A stretch of 5,469 nt of DNA from an uncultured Clostridia bacterium (GCA_934645275.1 CAKUDW010000152.1:1-5469); one strand, 5' to 3'; counted from the first letter of the stretch, positions 1 to 5,100 are shown. Notes: generated by a model from the letters alone, not told the origin. Program-made: numbers and translations.

Positions 1-147
1 ATCCCGCTCATCATCCCGATAGAATACAAACTCATCACCTACATTATAACAAGGACAGGCACCGGAAACAGGGTCTGCACAATATTGCTGCTGTAATTCT
101 GGATATAATTTTTTGTCTAACACGGTTACTTTTACTTTATGTTTCAT
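1..147 (-). CDS. TIGR04076-like small protein, N-terminal part (runs off left edge)
   Basis: The 49 codons visible begin at an ATG (complement of 145-147) and continue past the left edge, so the C-terminus is missing. An AAGGAGG ribosome binding site (complement of 156-162) sits 8 nt upstream and fixes the start. The protein opens with a basic beta-strand-like stretch (MKHKVKVTVLDKKL) and then has Cys23, Cys31 and Cys33 in the segment GACPCYNVGDEFVFYR. That layout, a short KVKVTV start followed by a G-x-CP-x-(F/Y)-x-x-G-x-EF signature, matches what I recall of the TIGR04076 family of small (roughly 90-100 residue) bacterial proteins of unknown function. No enzymatic role can be assigned. It has its own promoter just upstream, so it is probably the first gene of its transcript. 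The family assignment is from memory of the motif. Confidence 0.75.
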   Translation of the reverse strand, partial: MKHKVKVTVLDKKLYPELQQQYCADPVSGACPCYNVGDEFVFYRDDERD

Positions 148-184
148 TGTTTTTGCCTCCTTCAAATCCCGGTTTATCAAGCAA

Positions 185-213
185 ATTATAACACGCTGAC
201 TTAAAATCTGCAA
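185..213 (-). promoter_or_regulatory. Promoter of the TIGR04076-like gene
   Basis: On the minus strand a perfect -10 TATAAT (complement of 185-190) is preceded by TGT, giving an extended -10. A weak -35 TTGCAG (complement of 208-213) lies 17 bp upstream. The expected start of transcription is near 178, giving a leader of about 30 nt that includes the AAGGAGG site. The -35 is poor (TTG only), so the extended -10 probably carries most of the activity. Confidence 0.6.
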
Positions 214-283
214 TCAAAGCGAGTACAGCTCCCCAGTTCTGCTGAATGACTGTCTTCATCACATTGCCCGCCCGGCTCGTTCT

Positions 284-304
284 GCCCCGGCGGCAGCGCC
301 GGGC
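284..304. repeat. GC-rich hairpin in intergenic region
   Basis: CCCGGCG (286-292) pairs perfectly with CGCCGGG (297-303) around a GCAG loop. An alternative register adds G284-C304 with one bulged C. It lies between the terminator of the secreted-protein gene and the promoter of the left-edge gene. On the plus strand the next T-rich stretch begins about 12 nt beyond the stem (from 316), too far for a standard terminator, and there is none on the minus strand. The function is unknown. It may be a remnant terminator. Confidence 0.4.
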
Positions 305-328
305 TTCTGTCCATTCGTTTTTCTTCTT

Positions 329-373
329 TAAAAAGCAAAAGTCCGGCACTCCAACCAAAACTGGAGCGCCGGA
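329..373 (-). terminator. Rho-independent terminator of the secreted GLUG-like protein gene
   Basis: Arms 342-353 and 362-373 pair over 12 positions with a single A/C mismatch around an 8-nt loop. Read on the minus strand, the stem is followed by CTTTTGCTTTTT (complement of 330-341). It starts about 15 nt after the stop codon of the gene ending at 388, so it is that gene's terminator. Confidence 0.85.
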
Positions 374-387
374 GAGCAGATGCGGCT

Positions 388-1635
388 TTACTTCATTTCC
401 ACACCGATGAGAGCTATCTTTTCGCCGTTCAGCGTCACGTCGGAAGCCACCGTTTCGGCAAGCGTACAGCGATAGGCGCGACCGAGCAGAGAACCGATTT
501 CAGCCTTGGCAACATCCGCATCCGCCGCCGTGATCGTGCCGGAAGCCGCACAGTTGGAAACGTCATAGCTGTGTACCACACCGCTGTCCTCGTCCGTCAT
601 GCCGCCGCCGATGAGGCCGCCCACGCCGCTCACATCCGCGCCGAGGATCGTGATGGACACATTGTTGGCCGCGCAGTTCACCACCTTCATGGCTTCGGGC
701 GCTTCGCCGGTCAGTTCGCTACCGCCGCCGCCAATCAGGCCGCCGATCAGGCGACCCGCGCCGCCTGCGATGATTTCCACGCTTTCAGCCGTGCAGTTTT
801 CCACTGGTTTGCGGGCAGAGTTCACACAGCCGGCCAGACCGCCCACATACACGCCCTCGGTCAGCGCGCCGTCCACCTCGGCGGTCATCAGCATTTCCGC
901 GCGCACGGTGCAATTTTTCGCCGAGCAGTTGTTAAAAATGGGACGAGACAGGCCTCCGCCCAGCGCGCCGCCAATGCCGTAGGGGCCGACGGCCACGTCG
1001 GTATTCTCCACGCTGCAATTCGTGATGGAAGACAGCGTGCTGCCGCCGACAATGCCGCCCGCCATGACGAAGCTGCTGGCGACGCTGTTGCGCTGCCCCG
1101 CGCTGCTGGTCAGATGCACATCGTCTACGGCATTCTCGGCGCCGGAGGTCAGATAGCCCACCAGCGTGGCGCTGAGCATTGCGCCGCTCACGTTCACATC
1201 GCGGAAAGTCACGTTCCGCGCGAAGGCCTTCTCTCCCGCAATGCAGGCAAACATCCCCACGCCCATGCTCTCGGGCTGTTCGATGGTCAAATGGGAAATC
1301 ACATGGCCGCCGCCCTCGAAGGTACCCGTGAAGGCGTATTCCAGGATGGGCTCCTCGCCATCGGGATTCTCGCTCTTATCCTGCACATACGCGCCGATGG
1401 GCGTGAACACGCCAAAGTTCGCAAGGTCGATATCCTCAGTCAGGATATAGCTGGCAGTCAGGTCATTGCGAATCGCATCCAGCTGCGCGGGCGTGGCCAC
1501 CTGCCAGGGATCTTCCAGCGTGCCGCTGCCACCCGCGAAGGCGGCCGTATTTTCCGCCAATGCAGCGGGCACGCTGAACGCAAGCGCCAAAATCAGGGCG
1601 CAAAGCAGGGATAAAAGCCGTTTTCTCTGTTTCAT
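388..1635 (-). CDS. Secreted GLUG-like repeat protein, predicted beta-helix
   Basis: This 415-residue protein starts with a clear signal peptide: basic MKQRKR, a hydrophobic core to about residue 22, and an AxA-type cleavage site after Ala27. The start at 1635 is chosen because AGGAGGAAA lies 7 nt upstream. An in-frame start 35 codons earlier lacks a site and would bury the signal peptide. Residues 36-57 (GSGTLEDPWQVATPAQLDAI) resemble the opening of GLUG-motif proteins. After this come about seven degenerate repeats, each with a Gly-Gly-hydrophobic-Gly turn (193, 222, 265, 298, 339, 381) followed by an Asn-Cys-(Ser/Thr/Ala) step (206, 236, 280, 320, 361). Such repeats usually fold as a right-handed beta-helix. 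No LPxTG signal, SLH domain, C-terminal membrane helix or lipobox is visible, so it is probably released or loosely wall-bound. No catalytic site is recognisable; adhesion or glycan binding is only a guess. It is monocistronic and divergent from the AraC regulator, which is its likely controller. Confidence 0.85.
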   Translation of the reverse strand: MKQRKRLLSLLCALILALAFSVPAALAENTAAFAGGSGTLEDPWQVATPAQLDAIRNDLTASYILTEDIDLANFGVFTPIGAYVQDKSENPDGEEPILEYAFTGTFEGGGHVISHLTIEQPESMGVGMFACIAGEKAFARNVTFRDVNVSGAMLSATLVGYLTSGAENAVDDVHLTSSAGQRNSVASSFVMAGGIVGGSTLSSITNCSVENTDVAVGPYGIGGALGGGLSRPIFNNCSAKNCTVRAEMLMTAEVDGALTEGVYVGGLAGCVNSARKPVENCTAESVEIIAGGAGRLIGGLIGGGGSELTGEAPEAMKVVNCAANNVSITILGADVSGVGGLIGGGMTDEDSGVVHSYDVSNCAASGTITAADADVAKAEIGSLLGRAYRCTLAETVASDVTLNGEKIALIGVEMK

Positions 1636-1641
1636 ACAATT

Positions 1642-1648
1642 TCCTCCT
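1642..1648 (-). promoter_or_regulatory. Ribosome binding site fixing the start of the secreted protein
   Basis: AGGAGGA on the minus strand ends 6 nt (AATTGT, with one further A) before the ATG at 1635. It decides for the start that exposes the signal peptide rather than the in-frame upstream ATG at 1740, which lies at or upstream of the predicted transcription start. Confidence 0.85.
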
Positions 1649-1674
1649 GATGCATTGTTCGGTTCGGCAACGCG

Positions 1675-1703
1675 TTGACATCCCAATTGGACTGTGCTAT
1701 GAT
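1675..1703 (+). promoter_or_regulatory. Strong promoter of the AraC-family regulator gene
   Basis: A perfect -35 TTGACA (1675-1680) and a -10 TATGAT (1698-1703) are separated by exactly 17 bp. TGC before the -10 makes it an extended -10. The expected transcription start is about 1710, leaving a leader of roughly 110 nt before the ATG at 1824. The spacer contains CCAATTGGAC, which matches the half-site of the inverted repeats further downstream. The promoter lies inside the transcribed leader of the opposing secreted-protein gene. Confidence 0.8.
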
Positions 1704-1730
1704 GTGTGTTAGCTGCCTTTAACCGATAAA

Positions 1731-1759
1731 AAGATAGCATACGTGCGGCATTTCATCAA
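1731..1759 (-). promoter_or_regulatory. Probable promoter of the secreted GLUG-like protein gene
   Basis: On the minus strand TTGATG (complement of 1754-1759) and TATCTT (complement of 1731-1736) are separated by 17 bp, with TGC directly before the -10. Both hexamers match consensus at 4 of 6 positions, so this is a weak promoter of the kind that often needs an activator. The predicted start near 1724 gives a leader of about 90 nt. It faces the araC promoter and would share its RNA polymerase footprint. The operator-like repeats at 1765-1805 lie directly upstream of its -35. Confidence 0.5.
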
Positions 1760-1764
1760 TGGAT

Positions 1765-1805
1765 TTTGGACGCATACGTCCAAATTGGATGAATGTGCGT
1801 CCAAT
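1765..1805. promoter_or_regulatory. Tandem inverted repeats, putative AraC operator
   Basis: Two inverted repeats abut. The first is perfect: TTTGGACG (1765-1772), CATA, CGTCCAAA (1777-1784). The second is ATTGGATG (1784-1791), AATGTG, CGTCCAAT (1798-1805), with 8 paired positions including one G/T wobble. The half-site is therefore TTGGA(C/T)G, present four times here, and a related ATTGGAC lies in the spacer of the araC promoter at 1686-1692. The block lies immediately upstream of the -35 of the secreted-protein promoter, a classic activator position, and inside the araC leader, where a bound protein or RNA hairpins could reduce araC expression. Assignment to the AraC protein is inferred from position. 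Confidence 0.6.
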
Positions 1806-1811
1806 ATGTAT

Positions 1812-1816
1812 GGAGG
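1812..1816 (+). promoter_or_regulatory. Ribosome binding site fixing the AraC start
   Basis: GGAGG lies 7 nt before the ATG at 1824. The longer in-frame reading from GTG at 1743 has no such site and would translate through the inverted repeats, so the start at 1824 is preferred. ATG 1806 is too close upstream of this site to use it. Confidence 0.85.
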
Positions 1817-1823
1817 ACATGCG

Positions 1824-2786
1824 ATGGAGCCAAACGCCTTTTACGCACTTCAACTCAGCAGCAGCGGCTTTCAGGAAATGGAGAACACGGGTGCCTATCC
1901 GCCCGCGGGCAAGCTATATCGCGTGCCCGAATGGGGCGACGGGCACTATTGGATTTATTTTGATCGGGATCGCTTCGACATCAAGATTCACGACTTCAGT
2001 TTTAAAGAAGATACTGTCTATGAAATCAAGCCCGGTGAATACCCGGAATGCCTGAATATTGCCTGCTATGAATCCGTTTCCGGCGAGGAGCTTTCGCCCT
2101 ATCGCCGCTTGACGGCGGGCTGCATCAAGACCTTCTTTGGCGGCGGCACGGCGCTGAAATATGTTTTTCACAAGGGCATTCCCATGCGCAGCATAGGCAT
2201 TGAAATTTTCCCCGCCTATTATAAGCAATATCTGCGGCAGGCCTATCCGGACAAGTATGTCGACCCTGCCGAAGCCTTTCATTGCGTGGGTCAGAGCGAG
2301 CGCTTTCCTGAAATGGCGGCGCTGCTGCATCAGATTTGGACTTTCTGCGGCGACGGCATGTCCGCCGCGCTGTTCTACGAGGCTAAGGTGTCTGAAGCCA
2401 TCAGCCTGGTACTCGCGCGCAGCAGAGCGGAATCCATCCCTGAAAAAGCTGTTTCCGAGCAGGACCGGCTGCTGATTGCCAACGCTGCAACCTACATTCA
2501 GGATCACTTCTGTGCGGACGTTTCGCTGGAACATCTGGCGCAGATCGCCTGCATGGGGACAACGAAGCTGAAGGCGACCTTTAAGACCGTCTATCATATG
2601 ACGATTACGGAATATATCCGTCAGCGCCGCCTCAGCCATGCGGAAATGCTGCTGGCGGCCACCGATTTTCCCATCGCGCAGGTCGCCGCGGCGGTGGGTT
2701 ATCGCAACGACGGCCGCTTTGCCGCGCTGTTTCGGAAAAACTGCGGATTGTACCCCGCCGAGTATCGGCAGATGGCGAAAAAATAG
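1824..2786 (+). CDS. AraC-family transcriptional regulator
   Basis: This 320-residue DNA-binding regulator has an N-terminal sensing region (about 1-210) and a C-terminal AraC/XylS-type double helix-turn-helix domain (about 216-316). The first helix-turn-helix is SLEHLAQIACMGTTKLKATFK (234-254 region). The second is FPIAQVAAAVGYRNDGRFAALFRK (282-305), ending in the typical G-x-x-P-x-x-Y-R (308-315). The N-terminal part contains a block reading ISGEEL-SPYRRL-like sequence (here VSGEELSPYRRL) and a GIEI-x-P-x-YY segment. I associate these with PchR-like AraC regulators common in Clostridia, but the ligand cannot be told. The gene is divergent from the secreted GLUG-like protein gene and shares its control region with it, so that gene is the prime target, with autoregulation likely. 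It is followed by a terminator, which separates it from the TetR/efflux genes. Confidence 0.92.
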   Translation: MEPNAFYALQLSSSGFQEMENTGAYPPAGKLYRVPEWGDGHYWIYFDRDRFDIKIHDFSFKEDTVYEIKPGEYPECLNIACYESVSGEELSPYRRLTAGCIKTFFGGGTALKYVFHKGIPMRSIGIEIFPAYYKQYLRQAYPDKYVDPAEAFHCVGQSERFPEMAALLHQIWTFCGDGMSAALFYEAKVSEAISLVLARSRAESIPEKAVSEQDRLLIANAATYIQDHFCADVSLEHLAQIACMGTTKLKATFKTVYHMTITEYIRQRRLSHAEMLLAATDFPIAQVAAAVGYRNDGRFAALFRKNCGLYPAEYRQMAKK

Positions 2787-2817
2787 CGCAGGAAGACCGC
2801 TTTCCCCGCGTTTTATT
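2787..2817 (+). terminator. Probable terminator of the araC-type gene
   Basis: Directly after the TAG stop, CGC (2787-2789) and GGAA (2791-2794) pair with TTCC (2802-2805) and GCG (2808-2810), with a small A/CC internal loop. TTTTATT (2811-2817) follows. It is a modest stem but well placed, and the next gene has its own strong promoter. Confidence 0.55.
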
Positions 2818-2840
2818 CGATTTACTACGTTATTCCAAAA

Positions 2841-2857
2841 TGAATGAAGATTATTCA
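2841..2857. promoter_or_regulatory. Putative TetR operator at the tetR promoter
   Basis: TGAATGAAGATTATTCA is an inverted repeat. With flanking bases the arms extend to AATGAAT (2839-2845) and ATTCATT (2853-2859), so it overlaps the first two bases of the -35 TTGACA. On the other strand it reads TGAATAATCTTCATTCA, identical at 14 of 17 positions to the palindrome at 3516-3532 before the MATE gene. TGAAT...ATTCA palindromes are common for TetR-family repressors. Position and duplication suggest autorepression by the TetR protein. Confidence 0.7.
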
Positions 2858-2885
2858 TTGACATTTTCCTGGAAGGTGCTATAAT
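2858..2885 (+). promoter_or_regulatory. Strong promoter of the TetR-family regulator gene
   Basis: Perfect -35 TTGACA (2858-2863) and perfect -10 TATAAT (2880-2885) are spaced 16 bp apart, with an extended -10 TGC. The expected start is about 2892, so the leader is only about 19 nt and consists almost entirely of the ribosome binding site. Such a strong promoter with an abutting palindrome is typical of an autorepressed gene. Confidence 0.88.
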
Positions 2886-2894
2886 AATGACTAG

Positions 2895-2904
2895 AAAGGA
2901 GGTG
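2895..2904 (+). promoter_or_regulatory. Near-perfect ribosome binding site fixing the TetR start
   Basis: AAAGGAGGTG is almost fully complementary to the 16S rRNA tail and lies 6-8 nt before the ATG at 2911. An in-frame ATG at 2887 directly follows the -10 box and would precede the predicted transcription start, so it is rejected. Confidence 0.9.
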
Positions 2905-2910
2905 CCGACG

Positions 2911-3471
2911 ATGCGAATTACGAAGGAGCCGGAAGTGCGCAAGCAGGAAATCTTAGATACCGCACTCAAGTTGTTCGGGGAAAATGGATATGAAAAGACC
3001 TCCATCACGGATATAGCGAAAGCCATCGGTGTGGCGCAGGGATTATGTTACCGCTATTTCCCGTCCAAGGAAGCGCTGTTTGACAGTGCAATCGAACAAT
3101 ATGCCGACGTTCTGGTGGCGCAGATGGTCAGTTTCAAATCAAATGAAAATAAGACTCTGCGGCAGATCATCGAAGATATGCCCTCCGCGATGGAAGATAG
3201 GGATACAAAATACTATCCTGTCTTTCACGGAGCAGAAAATAAAAAATTCCACGATCAGCTTACCCTCAAGGTATGCGAGAAGATGGTTCCGATTGTGGAG
3301 AAGCTGTTGCAGCAGGCGCAGCAAAGGGGCGAGATCAAATTTGACGATTTGCAGACCGCCGCGACATTCTGTGTCTATGGACAGCTCGGTATTTTGCTGG
3401 CGAACGATCTGACACAGGAAGAAAAGTCCAAAAGGATTCGGAAGTTCCTCATTTTCGCGCTTCACCTTTGA
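2911..3471 (+). CDS. TetR/AcrR-family transcriptional repressor
   Basis: At 186 residues this is a normal length for the family. The N-terminal DNA-binding domain spans about residues 10-57: EILDTALKLFGENGYEKTS, then the helix-turn-helix ITDIAKAIGVAQGLCYRYF (32-50) and the hallmark Y-x-Y-F-P-S-K-E-A-L-F (47-57). The remainder (about 60-186) is the helical ligand-binding and dimerisation domain, too variable to reveal the inducer. Its promoter carries a palindrome closely matched by one before the downstream MATE pump gene, 85 nt beyond its stop. The inferred role is to repress itself and the pump until a substrate of the pump binds. A hairpin between the two genes suggests mostly separate transcripts. 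Confidence 0.95.
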   Translation: MRITKEPEVRKQEILDTALKLFGENGYEKTSITDIAKAIGVAQGLCYRYFPSKEALFDSAIEQYADVLVAQMVSFKSNENKTLRQIIEDMPSAMEDRDTKYYPVFHGAENKKFHDQLTLKVCEKMVPIVEKLLQQAQQRGEIKFDDLQTAATFCVYGQLGILLANDLTQEEKSKRIRKFLIFALHL

Positions 3472-3476
3472 ATAGT

Positions 3477-3501
3477 TCCCCCGTTTGGGACGGGGGATTT
3501 T
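3477..3501 (+). terminator. Hairpin terminator between tetR-type gene and MATE gene
   Basis: TCCCCCGT (3477-3484) and ACGGGGGA (3490-3497) form a perfect 8-bp GC-rich stem with a TTGGG loop, followed by TTTT (3498-3501). The stem is strong but the T-tract short, so some read-through into the pump gene is likely. It starts 5 nt after the tetR stop. Confidence 0.65.
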
Positions 3502-3515
3502 CAAGGCCTTATTAT
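3485..3515 (+). promoter_or_regulatory. Possible promoter of the MATE gene
   Basis: TATTAT (3510-3515) matches the -10 consensus at 5 of 6 positions. The only upstream candidate is TTGGGA (3485-3490, 4 of 6), at a long 19-bp spacing and inside the terminator hairpin. If real, transcription would start near 3522, within the palindrome at 3516-3532, an ideal place for repression. The call is tentative. Confidence 0.35.
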
Positions 3516-3532
3516 TGAATGTTATTCATTCA
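3516..3532. promoter_or_regulatory. Putative TetR operator before the MATE gene
   Basis: TGAATG-TTATT-CATTCA is a perfect palindrome with 6-bp arms, 24 bp before the MATE start. It matches the reverse complement of the site at the tetR promoter at 14 of 17 positions. Two such sites, each in front of one gene of the pair, are good evidence for a shared repressor. Confidence 0.75.
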
Positions 3533-3556
3533 CTTATTTAGGAAAGGATGTTACTG

Positions 3557-4882
3557 ATGAAAACGAAACTTGATTTTATCGGTGGAAATACGAAGCGCTG
3601 CCTGATGGCAATGGCGCTTCCGATGATTGCCGCCATGTTCCTCAACATGATGTATAACCTCGTGGACAGCCTGTGGATCGGAAATCTGCTGGGAGAAACG
3701 GCCTATGCCGCTTTGACGAACTCTACGCCCATCATCCTGATTTTGACCTCTGTTGCGATGGGAGCGACCAATGGAATTTCCATTTTGCTTTCTCAGGCGA
3801 TTGGAGCAAAGGACAAGGCGAAAACGGAAAGTCTGATTGCTACATCGTTCTGTGCAGCCGTCGCTTTTTCTCTGCTCGTGACGGTTTTGCTGGAGGCGCT
3901 TTTGCCGGGAATTTTGAAGGCGCTGAATACTCCGGCTGAAACGTATGACATGGCATACAGCTATTTGTCTATCGATATTCTTGGATATTTGGCCGTCTGC
4001 CTCTATCTCTATTTCACCGCTGTTTTGCGCAGCTTCGGCAATTCCATGTTTCAAGCCGTGGCCATGCTGGTATCCACGGTTTTGAACGCGGTCCTTGACC
4101 CGCTTTTCATTCACTTCACCGGCTTCCACGGAGCTGCGATTGCGACGCTGCTCTCTCAGGTGATTTGCCTGCTGTTCATGCTGATCTATCTGAAAAAGAA
4201 AAGCCTGTTTGCTCTCAAACTCTCTGCGTTTGAAAGCAAAGAAGTTCTGCCCCTCATTCAAAAAGCAATTCCTTCTGTGATCCAGCAGAGCCTCCCGGCC
4301 ATCAGCACGACGTTCCTCACTGCGCTTGTCAGTACCTACAGCGTTACAGCAATTGCGGCCTATGGGGTAACGGGAAAGCTGGAAACCATTTTGTTCTACC
4401 CGGCAATGGCGCTGAACATGGTCTTAACCACCATCGTCGGGCAGTGCGCCGGCGGGACGCGCTATGATCGGGCCAGGGACTATTTGAAATGCGCGCTGGC
4501 TTACGGCTGCGGCCTGCTTGTAATCCTATCTGTTTTCGTGGTCGGTTTTTCCAAACAGCTTTCTGGCCTGTTCGTCAAAAGCGACGGTGTAGCGGCCATT
4601 GTGGGAACGTATTTCCTGATTGTCGGCATCGGGTACATCCTGAATACCGGTACGAACTGCTATCTCGGTACGCTCAACGGCATGGGCAAGCCCTCGAAAA
4701 GCATGTTCTTAATGATTCTTTATTACATCGTCGTTCGCATGCCCTTGGCTTACCTGCTTTCCCATTTGGGCTTTGGTCTGACTGGAATTTGGGCTGCTGT
4801 GCTGGTCAGTCATGTGGTGGCCAGCATTGCAGCCTACGCCGCTGGAACCCATTTTTTCAAAAAACAGGCGGGCGCAGTATAA
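3557..4882 (+). CDS. MATE-family multidrug/metabolite efflux transporter
   Basis: This 441-residue integral membrane protein has the length and about 12 hydrophobic segments expected of MATE transporters, which export cationic drugs or metabolites in exchange for Na+ or H+. The start region (KLDFIGGNTKRCLMAMALPM, 4-23) and first helix with N-x-x-Y-N-L-V-D-S-L-W-I-G-N-L-L-G (30-46) are typical. SQAIGAKDKAK (79-89) after helix 2 is mirrored by GQCAGGTRYDRA (about 295-306) in the second half, reflecting the two MATE_1 repeats. The substrate cannot be inferred. The start at 3557 is preferred over ATG 3548 because AGGAAAGG (3540-3547) is then 9 nt upstream rather than touching the start; the difference is only three residues. 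It is probably repressed by the upstream TetR protein through the palindrome at 3516-3532. It ends with a terminator. Confidence 0.93.
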   Translation: MKTKLDFIGGNTKRCLMAMALPMIAAMFLNMMYNLVDSLWIGNLLGETAYAALTNSTPIILILTSVAMGATNGISILLSQAIGAKDKAKTESLIATSFCAAVAFSLLVTVLLEALLPGILKALNTPAETYDMAYSYLSIDILGYLAVCLYLYFTAVLRSFGNSMFQAVAMLVSTVLNAVLDPLFIHFTGFHGAAIATLLSQVICLLFMLIYLKKKSLFALKLSAFESKEVLPLIQKAIPSVIQQSLPAISTTFLTALVSTYSVTAIAAYGVTGKLETILFYPAMALNMVLTTIVGQCAGGTRYDRARDYLKCALAYGCGLLVILSVFVVGFSKQLSGLFVKSDGVAAIVGTYFLIVGIGYILNTGTNCYLGTLNGMGKPSKSMFLMILYYIVVRMPLAYLLSHLGFGLTGIWAAVLVSHVVASIAAYAAGTHFFKKQAGAV

Positions 4883-4899
4883 ATCCATTTCATTCATTT

Positions 4900-4932
4900 A
4901 GGGGCACAGTTCAACACAAACCGTGCCCTTTT
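4900..4932 (+). terminator. Rho-independent terminator of the MATE gene
   Basis: GGGCAC (4902-4907) pairs with GTGCCC (4923-4928). After an A/C mismatch, GTT (4909-4911) pairs with AAC (4919-4921), closing a 7-nt loop. G4901/T4929 and A4900/T4930 extend the base, and TTTT (4929-4932) follows. It lies 17 nt after the stop codon. Confidence 0.78.
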
Positions 4933-4948
4933 GATAAGAAACCATTTT

Positions 4949-4984
4949 AAAAAACTGGCTTTATGGCTCGGATATACCAAGCCA
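4949..4984 (-). terminator. Probable terminator for the minus-strand FMN reductase transcript
   Basis: On the minus strand TGGCTT (complement of 4979-4984) pairs with AAGCCA (complement of 4956-4961), followed by G and six Ts (complement of 4949-4954). A competing inner hairpin, GGCT-x-GG with CC-x-AGCC (4965-4983), uses part of the same sequence. It is the first T-tract after the gene ending at 5126, about 140 nt downstream of its stop. Confidence 0.5.
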
Positions 4985-4987
4985 AAG

Positions 4988-5031
4988 GCGCTCATGCCGG
5001 AATCATCCTTCCACGCACGAGCGCTTTTCTT
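4988..5031 (+). terminator. Long interrupted hairpin with T-rich tail
   Basis: GCGCTC (4988-4993) pairs with GAGCGC (5019-5024), TGC (4995-4997) with GCA (5015-5017), and GGAA (4999-5002) with TTCC (5009-5012), around a TCATCC loop. TTTTCTT (5025-5031) follows on the plus strand. It could be a back-up terminator for the MATE transcript or part of a repeat element. On the minus strand it would immediately precede the hairpin at 4984-4956. Confidence 0.45.
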
Positions 5032-5100
5032 ATGGTTATAGTTTTTTACTTTCGACCTTTTGGGTCGTACGCAAAGAGCCATGCCGCACACTTTGGGACA

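Noticed and set aside
137..358. Small minus-strand open frame (73 codons) overlapping the start of the TIGR04076-like gene
   Set aside because: It runs through the terminator of the secreted-protein gene and through the -10 and -35 of the left-edge promoter, and has no ribosome binding site at its possible starts.
571..1614. Long plus-strand open frame (347 codons) antisense to the secreted-protein gene
   Set aside because: It is the mirror of a GC-biased coding region. Its translation is low-complexity His/Ala/Arg-rich sequence, it has no ribosome binding site, and the opposite strand has a signal peptide, repeats, promoter and terminator.
1636..1740. Upstream ATG at 1740 extending the secreted protein by 35 residues
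   Set aside because: It lies upstream of the predicted transcription start and would bury the signal peptide. AGGAGG before 1635 fits the shorter form.
1743..1823. GTG start at 1743 giving a 27-residue N-terminal extension of the AraC protein
   Set aside because: There is no ribosome binding site before it, and the extension would be encoded by the inverted repeats. GGAGG 7 nt before ATG 1824 is a much better start signal.
1706..1823. Riboswitch in the roughly 110-nt araC leader
   Set aside because: I see only the two inverted repeats and no conserved multi-helix core of a known riboswitch class, no terminator with a T-tract and no sequestered ribosome binding site.
1914..3026. Long minus-strand open frame (370 codons) across the AraC and TetR genes
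   Set aside because: It lies antisense to two clearly recognisable regulators, runs through their promoters and terminator, and has no recognisable domain.
3551..4261. Minus-strand open frame (236 codons) antisense to the MATE gene
   Set aside because: The translation is Gln/Arg/His-rich shadow sequence with no domain, while the plus strand encodes a complete MATE transporter.
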